The notes: generated by a model from the sequence alone, not told the origin. Counted from the first letter of the stretch, positions 1 through 13,100 are shown. The stretch: DNA of 64,000 nucleotides from Takifugu bimaculatus (GCA_004026145.2 CP034992.1:2432927-2496926); one strand, 5' to 3'. Numbers and translations are program-made.

Positions 1-2504
1 CAAAGTAGCTGGAGGAATCTGGAAAGCAGGAAGGATGAATTTATGAGAGCAAGAGGTGAGGGTTGGGGAGGCGGGCGGGGGTGGGGGTGTGCTGATGAGA
101 CGGAGGGCTGAGGTAAGGGACGTGGAAGGATGGGAGAAGATAAAAGAAGGATGGATCGCTTCCCCATATAGCATGAGTGGCAGAATCCATCATCTTGGGG
201 AGCCAGATGTGCGTCACTCACATCAAACTTTCCAAATTAAAGGGCTACCTCAGCCCTCCACTCCCCCCCTAATCCTCTCTCCATTTACCCTCTCAACATT
301 GAGTCCCTGTGCGCCCTCTCACACACACACACACACGTACACACACACACATGCATGTGTACACAGGACATACATACGCATGAACTTGCTCCTTTTTTCC
401 ACACGAACATGCTGAGATGGCTCATTTCCGATGTTTTGCCAAAGCGACGTAGCCTCGGGACGCCAAACACTCCCCTGCGCTGCCAGGCGAGGCATTGTGG
501 GTTATCTTATCTGATGTGAAAAGGGGTGGTGAATGTTATTTGCATGCTGCGTTGATGTTCAAACGGCAGTCTGAACGCTTCCTCGGCAGCGGAGGACTGC
601 GATTGCACGGCCGAGGAGCAAACAAGTGGATCAGATGGTATCTGCCTTGGCCCAGTTTGCTGTCCTGGGTGAGCCGCTCCATTCTGTACCATAAAAACTT
701 TACTCTGTTCACACGTGTGCAGGCGTGTTTCCCTGCAACTCCTCCGAGTGCGTCGGGCTTTATGGCAGCGATATGTTAAGTCCCTTATATTCCAGTCGTA
801 AACTAAAGGTCTATAAGATGCTTAATGCAGTATGAAGCTGCAGAGGTGAAGCCGCAAATCTCCTGCTGCTCTTTAACCTGACACGCAGGAGGACGGACAC
901 CACTCCAACCCGTCTGAGGACCCGCCCGCCTTTCACCTGTACAGAAGGAGACGGGGGACAGGTACACTGGAGACGGATGGTGAGGAGGTGAGGAAAGGGC
1001 TGGTAATAAGCAGGAGAAGGTGCCGACTTGCAGATGAGTAAATGTCACTGCGACTGGTGGAGGAGCTGGGCTTGACGGAGCTTCCCTCCCTGTCTGTGTC
1101 ATGCCCCCCCCCCGCCAAATTACCAAGGCGTCTGAGATTGAAGTCCAATTTCTCGGGCGCAAGATAAGTAAAATAAGGGAAACACCCCAACCTCAGAATC
1201 GCCCTTTCACACCCACACAGACACAACTTTCCTCCTCAGCCCTGCTGCCAGATGAAGTTTGATACCTGCGATTCCGCAGTTAATCCCAGTTGGGATTTAA
1301 ATGATTGTCTTTCTCTTTCCTTTTTCCTTGCTACCATTTCCAGTCTCCCTCTCCCAATCTCGCTCCCTCTCCTTCCTCCGATGCCGGGCGCAGGGAAAGC
1401 CTGACCTCCGCGTTTTCCTCCGTCCTCAAGATTGGTTTTAAATACTGAGCAGATTAAAGCACAGGCATGAAAGCTCACATTAGCCATATATTTAAAAATC
1501 CCCCCCCCCAGCCGATAATCCATGTATTTGTCAGAATCAAACACAGGGGAATAGAAAAGGGACCAATGACATGATGAGGAGCCTGAGTCAGACGCTTTGT
1601 GAAGGGGAATTAGAAGGAGAGAGATACATTTAGCAGAATGTGGCCAAAGAAGAAAAGTCCTTCAGGATGATTATTGAAATTCGCTCAAGTCTCGCTCACG
1701 TGAGCGTTTGGCGGGACAAAAAAGCCGCCTGGCGGTTCGCCGACCTCCGATGCCCTTCTTTCTTCTCTCCCCTTTTGTCTGCATACAAAGTGACCTGCGG
1801 CGATGGAAGTCTGGCGGAATCCATGGTGGAGGATGTGCGACATTAATGGAATTCACAAACACAAACGACATCCTGTTTAGGCCTCGCCAGCGAATCCTCC
1901 AAACTTTTAATGAATATAGCAAACAAAAACCTATTACATTGAGGGCGAAGCCTCCAAGGTTGTGAGGCTGTGCACATGTATGTGCATGTAAATGTGCACG
2001 TACGCACCTGTCCACAATAATGAGCTGGAATGAGGGAAGTTGCGTTTGTTAAAGAGATCTTTTGATAACAGGAGAACAAAAGCCCTGAAAAAGTCTTGAA
2101 CAAGTTTAGGGTGAAAGGTGACCTCCTCCACGCGCAGAAATAATATAAATAAATGCTCAGAAATCTATAGATGTTCAATGTCACCGTCTTTGCAAAGTGT
2201 TGATTAAACACTCCTGTGTTGCAGCACAGTGTGTCAAAGGACGAGGAGAGGAGACGCGTGCGTCCTCTCTATCTGATTGTCTTTATGGCTTTACCTATTT
2301 AACGGTCTTTTGGATCCAACATTACGCACGTTCCACACAATCCCGACCTCACTTCCTGTTTCAGAGGCGAGCAGGTTCCAGCGGGGGTGCTGCTGGTCAC
2401 GGGGACGTCCAGCTGACATCTTTCCATCTGTGTCGTATCTCTCTGTCTTACCTTCAGCCTGCAGCAGACAATGCAGAGGTAGAAATGTGGCTTTTCAAAG
2501 CAAT

Positions 2505-2505
<1 letters not shown>

Positions 2506-2573
<68 letters not shown>

Positions 2574-2576
2574 GTG
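2506..2576. repeat. (TG)n microsatellite
   Basis: About 70 bp of TG with one TGCG interruption near the 3' end. Confidence 0.97.
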
Positions 2577-2821
2577 ATGCTTTTGGAGACAAAGACCCCC
2601 GCTGTAGGGAGTCCTGTGGGAAAGATGTGCGGCCGGAAGATGTGAGCGCACCGGCGAGTGATAATGTCAGCCTGAGAGATACGGCGTGTCATTTTACACA
2701 ACCACGCATCAAAAAAGACAGTGGGGGGACGGGGGTGGGGGGTGGGGGGTGGACGGTGGGGGAGACAGCATGTCATTTGTTTGCTTTGATACGAGATCGC
2801 ACTGAAGGGGAAGACTGGAAG

Positions 2822-2823
<2 letters not shown>

Positions 2824-2882
<59 letters not shown>

Positions 2883-2896
2883 TGTGTGTTTGTGTG
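2824..2896. repeat. (TG)n microsatellite
   Basis: About 73 bp of GT with two TTTG interruptions at the 3' end. Confidence 0.97.
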
Positions 2897-5800
2897 CCCT
2901 GCATGGACTCAGTTGAAGCATATTTCCTAAATATCACGTCTTCATTTACACATAAGCAGCCTCACTCGGCCCCACACGCTCTTATTTTAACTGCTGACTT
3001 CACCGTTTGTGTTCACACTCCAAAACTGGCAATAACGAGTATCCGATTTTAATTCGTCAACAGCAGGAAAGACACTTTTTAATGTTGGATCCGTGTTTGA
3101 GCTCAGGTTTATTTGCCCCCACCCTCGCCTCCGGCGGCGTTCCAGCAAATCTCCTTCCAACAAAAATGACACTTCCAGAACTTGCGTGTGCTTCTACATT
3201 CATAAAACTGCTGAAGGCACCCACAGCTGTTAGCATGTTGGCTAACAGGAAGAGTTTAATGGCTTTGATCTAGATTTTAATATGCGGATTAGTGTCATTT
3301 ATTTTCAACGCCGGCTGATATTTCTGGACATTTCCAAGTGTTGTTTCCAGTGTTCCCTACCAAATATGTCTCCGTAGACCTGATAAAGTTTATCTAAAGC
3401 TAAATCCAAACACTTCTTATCTTAACCCTGCATTTCAGCAAGTTTTACCTTTAAACTTTCTCTAATGATCCATTTGTAGATGATACCATCAGATAAAAAC
3501 GTTGGAAGAAAGTTTAATATTAAGAAGACGTCTGCGCTGAGACAGATCACCCTCCTTATGAGGAACGATTATCATCGATGTGCTGGCGCTGGCGTGTTAA
3601 TAAAAAAATACAGCACTTCCAGGAGATTTTCAGGGTGATTTTACGTCCCACTGTTGCGTCTTCAGGGCCAGAGTTTATCACGAGAATCAGGGAACTCTGG
3701 CTGGAAAAGAACAACGTGGGATCCATCAAGCTGTTTATAACGTCGTTGCTCAAAGAAGAACATGACGTTCAAGGAGAACATTTTGAAAATTGGACGCACA
3801 ACAGCGCAGCACGCAGAGCTAAGTGACCTGCGGATGTTCTGACATGGACGCTGACAGAGTCCACACTTTCACTTTGACATTGAAGGACTCTTGAGATTGT
3901 ATTTTTCATGATAACAACAGTCATGTGGACGTTTCACAGTTTAAAATGCACCTGTGGAAGAAGCAGGAAGTTAAATTGCACATTTTATGTCCCTGTATCC
4001 TGACACAGAGGCAGGTTTTATGTGACACTGTGAGTTACGGCGCACTTGCGAAACCTAAATGCTGGCATGAAATCTCCATTTCCTTGTGACTAGAAGCCTA
4101 ACGAAGACATCTGGAGTCCCGGTGTCTTAAAATGATCTTTATTTTTAATGAAAGTCTAATCTTCGACTCTTTGATGAACAGCCCTACACGTTGAGTTACT
4201 CCTCTGCCTAAAATGCTAATAATTAGCATTAGCGCCATCGCTCTGGAGTTTATCTACTATAGTTAATGACTTATTTCATAAATGGGCATTCATACTATAG
4301 ATATATTCCATACAAAAAGTATTTCTTTTTTAAACTTAATACACAAGATTCAGGCTATTTAGCTTGATTTTGAAGTCAAACTGGCAACTTGCAGGATTAA
4401 TGTTGCAGAAGTGAAAATGAAAGCTCCCATTTTGATGAATCACCTTGTACAATTATCACTCTTTTTTTGGCGGGGGGATTCGTGCCTGCCTCAGACCTCA
4501 GTGGCTGAATTACTCCACCCTGCAGTGTAATATCCCAGTTCAACTCCCAAAGACTGTGACTTAATTACGGTAGCGTTTTCCTACATCTCGATGAGAAGGT
4601 GCAGAATTACATCTAAACCATTTTCAGGCCACATGGGGTTTTTTCCTCATATAATCAAAAAAAAAATTGAAATATGTGATGTTAATTTTTTTAAGGGGGG
4701 ATTTTCAAGTGAAGTGCGTACTTGAGACATAGTGGGCCTGCGGTCGTCTCGGGCGCTCCCTACATGTGGGGAGCAGCGCGAGTGTGTGTTAACACAGCTT
4801 GTTAACACTTGCGCCACCGCTTTGGTCGGGGCTCCTTAATTATCCCCTTCCCAACTGAAGGCCGCGGCGAGGAGAAAGTAGCCCTAAACCCGTTTCACGA
4901 GCGCGTCTTTGTCGATTTGCTCTAACGTGCGTGAGCTTCTCTGCCTGGCTGTGGGACGAGGAGCCATAAACATGTTTATGAAACATGCGCTAATGGGAAG
5001 CAGGTGTTGATTGTTGCTTGAAGATGTTTGCTAATGCACGCGCAGGTTAGCCTTTACAGTTAGCACGAGGGCAAAGGTCGGTGTTTATCGGTGTGTCTGC
5101 AGCTTCTGCATCAGACCCGGGAGGGTGTGGCGAGCCACACAGGCGGGGGTGCACGTGGCGTATTTGTTTGTTTGAGCGCCTGTTAGCGGCCCTCCCACTT
5201 TGTCTCTGTTTGTAAACACGCTCGCTGGTATGAGCGAGAACCACGTACGCACGTTTGTGACTGTTTGGATGATTTCGTTTGTGGGTTAGTTTCCCGCTCT
5301 GGGTCTATTTATTTACCCGTGTGTGTGTGAGTGTGTGTGTGAGTGTGTGAGGCCTCCTCGGGTTTGATTCTCAGCGGCGTGGGGATTTGGCGGGGGGCTG
5401 TTTGTGTGTAAACATCGACGGCAGTAAGTTTTATTTCATTGTAGATTTATTTTACAACGCGCCTCTCAGACGGCTGCTAAAACGCTCCCTCGCCTCGCTC
5501 CCGCCGCCACGTCAGCCCCCCTACAAACAAACAAGGCGCTTGTTTGTGCTGCGACTGATGTAGCAGCGGGGACGAATCCCCTCCATCACATAGAAACACA
5601 GGCAGGAACCGCTTCTTTCCGCCTGCGTTTAAAGGATCACATTGACTTATTGAAGTTAGTGGCGGGAGCTTTTTTTTCCTCATTTTTACCAGCACGGTGA
5701 CACTGCGGGTGAGCACTCCCATATTTCTCTTTAATTAAGCCAGAGAAAAGCTTGTAGAACAGCCAACCCGGCTCATGTAGCCACTTATGTTTTAATTTAA

Positions 5801-6204
5801 TTACCTGTCCACTTTCATAATTATTCCCCCTGATTAACAGGGGGAGAAGGGTTCCTAAACGCGACGGGGAGACGGAGGAGATTTTCTCCTTCCTCCCATA
5901 ACAGGATGGAAGGTGCTGACTTCAGACGTCCAGGCCAGCTTCAGCCTGACCCGCTTCCATTCTTTCACCTATAGAATCCGTCCTGCTGCCAGCATCTGTC
6001 CGCCGGGGCGGCCGCGACGGTAAAGACGTCAACGGATGCGATATTTAAACGTTTGCTCCCTCATGAAAGAGGAAAAACCTCAGAACCAACCGTAAATCGA
6101 TGACCGTTGATATCAGAAAACATGGAAAGACATTAATACTGATTAATAGATTAGAACATTAATAAGCCTCTGGTGGCCAGAGGAGATTTCTATATGTTTA
6201 TGTC

Positions 6205-6332
<128 letters not shown>

Positions 6333-7011
6333 CATGACTGTGCTGTGATTTACTGCAGTCGTGATCTATGGACGGTGCTCTGATGGACCGCCATCAATTC
6401 CCGGAGGTAACAGCTCAGATAGAGAAGAGAGGGGAGGCTGAATCCAAATTTAGTACCAAAGTCAATGACTTCTGGTCCCCCCCCAACCTCCCCTTTATTT
6501 ATTTATTTCATTATTTTATCATATATATATATTTTACGCTGACAGGTTTGACGTAAGCTCTGGATTTCATCACCGACAGCCGTCTCCACGGTGACGACGC
6601 TGTCAATTACTAAATGAATGTGGCGAATATCTGCTAATAAATCTCCAAAAGTGTCTGTCGGGATTCCAAAACACATAAAGGACAAGGGTGGCGTAAATTT
6701 TCCAATCAGGAGATCGATTCCACATTTCTGTTTTATTTACCAGATATCAGATAAATCTTTATTATGTGGACAGATCCAGAGTTTTCCTTCTCTTCCCATT
6801 ATCAATATGAATTACATGAGGTGTTTTTTTTTCAAGTCTGGGATCAATTTTAAATGTGTAACAGGGCACAAGTTAAGTCTGAGTGATCAGGGGTTTGTTT
6901 CTGACACCCAAACTCTGAGCAGGCCGACATCTGTTCCTCTCTGCCCCAACAATGGCACAACAGAGCCTGGATGCAAAAGAGGTCAAAAGATCAGTGCCTT
7001 CCCCATACAAA
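6333..7011. other. Unique AT-rich DNA between the AGAT block and the purine tract
   Basis: An open frame spans 6618-7337, but its tail is encoded by GA repeats and its head has no recognisable domain. I see nothing else of note. Confidence 0.5.
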
Positions 7012-7080
7012 AGAGAGAGAGGGGGGGGGGGGGGGTGAGAGAGGGGGAGAGAGGGAGAGAGAGGGAGAGAGAGAACGAAC

Positions 7081-7112
<32 letters not shown>
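7012..7112. repeat. G-run and GA-rich purine tract (about 100 bp)
   Basis: Poly-G (about 16) is followed by GAGAGGGGGAGAGAGGG-type purine sequence and (GA)n up to 7112. The purine strand asymmetry could support H-DNA or G-quadruplex structures. It sits immediately 5' of the CpG-rich candidate promoter; GA tracts near fish and invertebrate promoters are often nucleosome-poor (general knowledge). Confidence 0.9.
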
Positions 7113-7363
7113 CGCTGCTCCCTCAAAACGCGCACCTGTTTTAGAGGCATTACGGTAGCGCAACAAACTGTCCCCCCGCAGCGCACACACACATACACAC
7201 TCCACGCTCGTGTACACGCACACGCTCACACACAGTTACACGCCGCGCTGGTGATCCAAGCCTGCTCCACAGCGAACCAGCGAGCAACAGACGGGATGCC
7301 AAAAAGTAAGGATCGGAGGAGAGCTCGGTCGCGCTGAAGAAGCCTGTTTGAAGAGGCGGCGGA

Positions 7364-7387
7364 GGACGCGGACGCGGACGCGGACGC
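7364..7387. repeat. (GGACGC)4 hexanucleotide repeat
   Basis: Four perfect GGACGC units lie in the CpG-rich segment and contribute to its unusually high CpG count. Confidence 0.95.
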
Positions 7388-8116
7388 GAGCAAACAAGAC
7401 GAGAAGCTGCGCCGGCTCTTCGCGGCAACTTGCGCACAGTGCCAGAGTTTTTAGCGGCAGTATTGTTCTGACTTCACTCCAGAGGGGCCACTCCGAGAGG
7501 AGAGGACGCACACAAAAGGGAAAAGGAAAGGACTAACGACCACGCTTTTGTCGTTTCCAGTAATGTTCCTGCGGTCTTAGCTCCAAGGTTTCTCTGTCTC
7601 TCTCTCCCCTCTGTGTTTCTTCACTTTTTATTTTTTTTTTTAAATTTTTCCTGCTGCCGGGTTGTGCCCCCCTTTGTCGCCGTGAGACGCGCCGGGGGCT
7701 TGAGGAGCAGAAGCGGGCTGTCCACATGGTCCAACCACTGGCGTGAAAGTTGACTTCTTCAGAAAGCAAGAGAACAGGTTGATGCACACTTTCATTCCCC
7801 TCCTTTTTCAACTCTTCCCGTCTCTTTCTCGCCTCTCTGCTTCCACTCAAACTCTCCGAAATCGCACTTTCGCCGAAAAGCTCGAAGTTGCAGCAACGTG
7901 CGGGGAAACAAATCCGAGTGTGGCTGATAAGAGAGCGGAGAATTCCACCCTCGGAGTTTCCCTGTCAGCCTTCCCTCCGTCCGGGCTCCGCGCTCCCTTA
8001 TCAACTTTGTAATTCCTCTTCTAAACACTTTCCAAAGCAAAAACGCGACTCTCTTTGGAGCGACCCGCAACTTTACGCGTGTAAATTAGACTCAGCCCTT
8101 CCCGGCCCAGTTGATT

Positions 8117-8139
8117 TGTTTACTTATTTATTTGTTTAT
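8117..8139 (+). promoter_or_regulatory. Three forkhead-type motifs at 8-bp spacing
   Basis: TGTTTAC (8117-8123), TATTTAT (8125-8131) and TGTTTAT (8133-8139) sit at an exact 8-bp period. TGTTTAC/TRTTTRY is the core recognised by forkhead domains, and FOXP proteins bind TATTTRT-like sites (family knowledge). Occupancy by FOXP4 itself or another FOX factor is inference. Confidence 0.4.
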
Positions 8140-8480
8140 TTTAAAAATATGAGATTTGTGCATTTATTCCGAGCTTGGCAACCCTCTGATGACAGTGGGT
8201 TGCCGTCTAAAGACGCGCTTGTCTTCGCTGCCGTGTCAACTCAGTTTTTCTCCCCTCGCAGGTTCGGATTATTCTCGGGGGCGCCCAAGTTGACTCCTGC
8301 GCGCCCGTTAATAACCCTTATTGAGGGATTTGATAGTAAACACCAGCGTGGCTTATGTGGTGATAATTTTACACGCGTCTGCTTTGTCGTCGCCGTGCAG
8401 CGAAATTAAAAATCACCAGCGCGGAAACGTTTTCGTGTGAGGTTGTTTTAAACCGACACGAGGCCTCAAACTCCACTCAG

Positions 8481-11030
8481 GAGCCTTTTTTAGGTCAGAT
8501 GATCGTTTCTGCCTTTTTCTTTACTCCTTTGTGGAATCAGCGCTGATTTGATGTGATTCGACGCGTAAACTTTGTAGATTAATCAGCGGGGAAAATGTTA
8601 ATTTTTCGTTTTTTTTAAAAAAAAAATTTTACGCAGAGACGATCTGTGGCTGAAATTCTGAAGCCTCGCTGCGTTTTTAAACTGTGGAGTGTGTTGTCGG
8701 GAAACAGGCGCACCCTGACATGTCAGACTTTTAGGAAAAAATTAGAATTAATAAATAAAAACGAGCTCGGGTTTAGACCCGTAATCCGCGAAAGGGCAAA
8801 AATTGCGGCTGCGCCAAGACGCAGGTTTTTATATCTTTCTATGAACATAAAAACTCCACAATTTAATAGTGTCGGGCCACACTTTCCCCTCGCGTTTGCT
8901 CCCTCCCGGAGAGCCCGTTTCAGGGACAGAGCCTTTAAAAGTTGCTGCTTTTATTTGCGACCGTCGACCATTTTCACACAGCCGCTGAAAGCGAAGTTGC
9001 TCTTTTTCTTTCCTTCCTCCGCCCTGGAAGTCAAACTGCTCCCATCAAAGCTCCCAGGCGTCGTTCACAACATCCTCGCCTGTCAGATGGACTCCGGATC
9101 ACATCTGACCAAAAAAAAAAAAAAAAAGAGAGAGAGAAATAGGGAGAGATGAACTGACAATTAATTGCTGTTCGTTGTCTGTCAGCCAGAGAAAAGCGCA
9201 CAGGCCGTGTGGCGCGCACCCTGACACGGGCATTATTGCCCCGTGATTGATGGGCGCCGGGGCATTTGGCATAATTAATTTTATTTACTGTCCCCCCCCC
9301 CCCCTCCTGTTGTGTCCCCCCCCACCCACACACACACCCCCTCCCGCCCTCTGTGCTGGCATTTTGGCGACGCGATGACACACTTTTAATTGCTCTTTAA
9401 TAGAAGATCCAGCTGGGATGAAGCAGATCTTCATCACGTTTTATGACCTTGTCACGTTTCTGCTCTCAGCCACGAAATCAGCTGTTTCCAGTCAAATCTT
9501 CCCAAAATAATTCTTTATAAAAGAGCTTATGTGATGAACCTGAATTATAAATGAAGGGTGATAAAAGGCCGCGCTTTAACACTCACTATTTACACGTCCT
9601 CTTGTAAATGCAGGCAAATATTTATTTTGAATTAAAATAGAAGGTGGATGTATTTAATTTATTAATGAATTTCATGTTGACATAATTCGGAGGCGCTGAC
9701 AGCAGCTGTCAGCGCTGATCCCAACATTTTGTCGACAGAATACTCGTCGCCGCTGGATTATTGGGGCCGGAATCTCGACAAACTAACGATCCGCGCAGGC
9801 TTCGCCCGCGCCTTTACTCGTTTTTCTCTGTTGTTGAATCTCTCTTCGGTAACGGCGGCGTCTCGGGAGCTCCGAATGGGTCGTTTCCAATAAAACGCAG
9901 CGCTGTAATTTTCTTTTCAAGGTTTTGTAAATGGAACCAGGACGGCGCACGAAAGAGACGGCTGCGTTTATGGACTCGCAGCAGCCGGCGCGGCGCTGTC
10001 CTTTGCGTCTCATTCACGAGCCATCACATCAGTGACAAGCTTTTCACGCACGTAGAATAGAAGCGGCGGCGGAGCGCGTGAGAGGCAGGAGCAGAGATTT
10101 GGGATAAGGGAGCGAGCGCGGGACGCCGAGGGTGCAGAGGCAGGTTGTCTGTCGGCTCCTGCGTCTGTTGACACTTAAAAAAAAAAAAGACATTCTTCTT
10201 CTTCTCCTCCTTCCCTCCCCCGCACTTTTAATTGTTTGATTCTCATGTGCTGCTGGTGTGTTCTTAGATGTTCTGGAATACTGCTCCTCCGGTCCATCCC
10301 TGCGTTCTGTCTGACTCGTGTCAGGTGTGAGATGAGACGGGCAATAATGGCTGGGAATCTAAAACCCCTTCAGCAGGATTAAAAGCCAGCGATATGATTG
10401 TGTTGCTCCATAAACTCACTCAGAGAGTCCTTATACCTCCAGCATGAGCGCACGTGAGCATACGTGTCTATGCTGTGTGTGTGTGTGTGTGTGAGTGCTT
10501 TTCCCTCCATTCACCTGTCCTGCCTGAGTGAAATGGACAGTGTTTGAAGTTTAAAACGTCCCGAGTGTCGGCGGCGTTGATGGCTCGTCCGTGCGTCTCT
10601 CTTCATTAAAGCCCTCCTGCTATCCCAAACCCACAAGTCTGAGTGGGCTTCTGCCTCCAAAGTGATGTTGAAGAGCAGCGGCGTGCGACTGCGCCGCGCG
10701 TGTGTTGGTTTGACCTGCGGTCCGCACTCGCCGCTTTACTTGGAGATCGGCACTCAGCGCGTTAGCTGTTTAAAAGCTGAAACGGTTAAATCGTCGATAT
10801 CCTTTCGATTGGTTCGGAGAAAATGCAAAAATGTTCCCCTTAAAGGAGCCAAAGTGCATTTTTAGATGGAGTTATTTTTAAACCTGGCCGTCCTGGAGCG
10901 CCCGCTCTCGTGCACTTTATTGTGTGCTGGGCTTGTTGAAATGGGAAAACATGCTGGATGAGAAAATAATGTTGTCGTAATGATATGATTCCAGTGAAAC
11001 AGGCCACGTTTACATTTATATGCTGTCAGA
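8481..11030. other. Mixed unique sequence, no gene seen
   Basis: The segment contains an A-rich run with GA at 9111-9139, poly-C/CA at 9292-9342 and AT-rich unique blocks. The most conserved-looking stretch is about 9225-9290, GC-flanked with ATTATTG, TGATTGATGG and TAATTAATTT words. Open frames on both strands overlap without domain matches. Confidence 0.5.
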
Positions 11031-12420
11031 ATTAAAGAAGCGCGGCCATCGGGCGCCGCTGGCGGTCAGGGGAGCGACTGGAGGGGTCGGCGGTGGTGCG
11101 AGGGAACGCCGTGACGGGAACTTTCTGCTGTGATTGAGTGAGCGGTGAAACTGTGGCGGCGTTTCGGACCGAGGCCTGATTGTGTTAGTTTTTCTAAATT
11201 AGCTTGTTACGCGGGCCGGCCTGCAGCTAAACGGGCCGTGTTTGGTTGAGGGTCGTGGGCGGAACGTTGCAGAGAACATCTGGAGGAGCTCCGGTCTGTG
11301 TTCCACCTGTGTGAGGGGAGCCGCTCTCGTCTGGTGTCACCCTCTGTGCGCTGTTGGCTGTCGCTCGCTGCTCAGCCTTCCGTCTCTAGAAACCTACGTG
11401 CCCGTCCTGCGCGGTGATTAAATCCAGCTCGCCGGCGCTCGCGTCTCCGTGTGTCAGCTGAGCGTTTCCTGTCGGTTCCCGCGTGTTCCGCTGGGCTTTT
11501 TGAGATGTTCCTCTGGCCCCATTAACAGCTGATGGATGTGAGAAGGAGTGACCTAACTGCTCGAGGCGGAAGAGGCTGTTTCCTATAGGCGGGGAGGGGA
11601 AAAGGGAAGCCGGAGAGATATAACAGAGGCTGGTGGAAATGAGCGAGCGAGGCTTTGTGGGCGTCGGTCTTTATAGCTGAGGAAGCATTAGATCAGTGTC
11701 TCCAGAGCGCGCCCAGCACCTGAGGCCGTGGCGGGCGCCGGAGGAGGGCCGCGGCCACGGAGGCTCTGCTGCGGGGGGAGCAGATCTGAAGCTGAGTCTG
11801 AGCCGGCCCGAACACACAGGACGGCCCACAGACGCCGCGGAGAACCCTCCGGAACGCCCGTGGCGTGCACTGACAGTGCATCCTCGCCGCTCCTCCTGTC
11901 CCCCGCTAACTCCGCGTCGCCTCTGACAGCTGTATTTGTGTTATGGATTTTCCTTCACTCCGCTCCGTCTCCCGTTCCTCCACCCCCCCGCCTCCCTCCT
12001 TCTCGGTAGTCGGCTCCCTTCCCCTCCGCCGCCTCCACCCTGTGACCTTTTGTAAGCACTTCATCAGAGAGCGGTTGGTGTTTTCTAAAACGCCGCGACA
12101 AACTGACAGGGCAGCCGTCAATCGAAGCCGGGAGGGAAGCGAGGGAGCACATCAGTGGAAGGGCCGGCCCGCAACAACAATGTGGCCAAAGTTTCTGCGG
12201 CGTGGCTTTAATGTGTATTGAATGGGACGTGAAGGGTGGGTGACAGCTGGGAGGCGCGGGAGCGCTAGCAACGTGCGCAGGCACACCGATGCACGCGCGC
12301 TTTTTTGTGGTGCACATTTCGCAAACGGACCGTAGAGGAGCCGCTCCAAGGCCGGCTCGTCCTGTCGCCGCAGGAAAATGTGGAGTGGAGGAACGAGAAG
12401 GGGGGGGGGGGGGGGGGTGC
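11031..12420. promoter_or_regulatory. Second GC/CpG-rich region (alternative promoter candidate)
   Basis: Base composition is clearly GC-rich with dense CpG, especially 11690-11920 and 12100-12380, ending in a G17-type run near 12401-12417. Open frames here are Pro/Arg-rich on both strands, as expected from GC-rich non-coding DNA. It could be a CpG island with an alternative first exon; no splice-supported exon was identified. Confidence 0.25.
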
Positions 12421-12454
12421 ACGAGGTCCACGCCGGTCCGACATCTTTTCACAA

Positions 12455-12620
12455 CTCATGTATCGTCATTTTTTTGCTGGATTTTCCTCAGAATATATGA
12501 ATTCTTTCAAGCAGCTGGCGTTAAAACGTCATGCCAGGAAATTAGCAATGCAGGCCTGCTGCCCCAGACTGGGAAGCTAATCACCATTTAAATGCATCTC
12601 ATTATGCTTTTTAATCCGTA
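12455..12620. promoter_or_regulatory. CNE-like block
   Basis: Non-repetitive sequence with AATTAGCAAT, GCTAATCACC, ATTTAAATGC and CATTATGC words: closely packed homeodomain/POU-type cores between GC-rich and repeat DNA. Conservation is inferred from texture only. Confidence 0.3.
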
Positions 12621-13051
12621 AAGTATCTGGGATGTTGGCTAACACGGACGCCAGAGCGTCGGTGTGTGCTGCTCTTTTATGGTATTAGTATTTATGGTAT
12701 TAGTTCCGGGGGACATGGGATGCCTGCTTAACTATTAGCATGTGAAGCGCCGCGAGATGATCCACCCAGCGTCAGGACGAGCTGTTAACCACTGTTAAAC
12801 CAAATCACAATAGGCAGCCTGCGCCAGAGCGGATTGAAGGAGTTTATAAATCACTCGCTCGTGCCTTCGATGCAAAGTTTTTTTGAGTAAAAACATGGAA
12901 ACTTTGCAGAAGAAAAAGCTCATTTTTATATGGTTGTAACGAATAAGATGTTAGCATAAAGCTGCCGGTTTTCTCCACAGCGTGGCTTCCATAGAGGCCC
13001 TTAGTGGGAGGGGGGACAGGCAGGTTGCTGTTCTACTTGTACTCTAATTCA

Positions 13052-13053
13052 GT

Positions 13054-13100
<47 letters not shown>
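13052..13100. repeat. (TG)n microsatellite
   Basis: Near-perfect TG, with a TATG near the start and a GCG near the end. Confidence 0.95.

Larger units (their letters stand above)
1..6204. other. Upstream flank or long 5' intron, no gene seen
   Basis: All open frames here are short, lack recognisable domains, and overlap each other on both strands. The sequence includes CA/TG tracts at 318-352, 2506-2576, 2824-2896 and 5319-5349, and a G-rich stretch at 2722-2761. AT-rich unique DNA at 3000-4700 and 5730-5850 shows scattered TAAT cores. A perfect octamer (ATTTGCAT) lies at 538-545. Whether this is intergenic or within a longer foxp4 5' intron cannot be told. Confidence 0.6.
7113..8480 (+). 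promoter_or_regulatory. Candidate foxp4 promoter / first non-coding exon (CpG-rich)
   Basis: CpG density rises sharply from about 7120, with a (GGACGC)4 run at 7364-7387 and many CGCG and GCGC words, and remains moderate to about 8400. No protein-coding match is present. A donor-like site AAA|GTAAGG occurs at 7305/7306 and could end a 5' exon. FOXP genes have non-coding first exons upstream of the MM exon, so a promoter is expected 5' of 36008 and this is the first strong candidate. A cluster of three forkhead motifs lies at 8117-8139. No TATA box is convincing. The assignment is inference from composition only; the second GC-rich region at 11-12.4 kb is the alternative. Confidence 0.35.

Noticed and set aside
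2510..3052. 180-codon frame of poly-Val-Cys with unique middle and tail
   Set aside because: It is opened by two (TG)n microsatellites; the unique part has no recognisable domain. The same applies to other VC-, HT- or CV-repeat frames in the window.
3578..3826. 82-codon frame (MCWRWRVNKKIQHFQEIFRV...) that looks less repetitive than most
   Set aside because: No recognised family, a reverse-strand frame is open over the same bases, and there are no convincing splice sites or neighbouring exons.
6618..7337. 239-codon forward frame
   Set aside because: The C-terminal half is Arg/Glu repeats from the GA tract and the N-terminal half has no family match. It ends in the CpG-rich putative promoter.
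7888..8409. 173-codon forward frame in the CpG-rich region
   Set aside because: It is open by base composition, with no domain and frames open on the other strand too; more likely promoter or 5' non-coding DNA.
11955..12452. 165-codon Pro-rich reverse frame
   Set aside because: GC-rich low-complexity translation overlapped by four other frames; no homology recognised.
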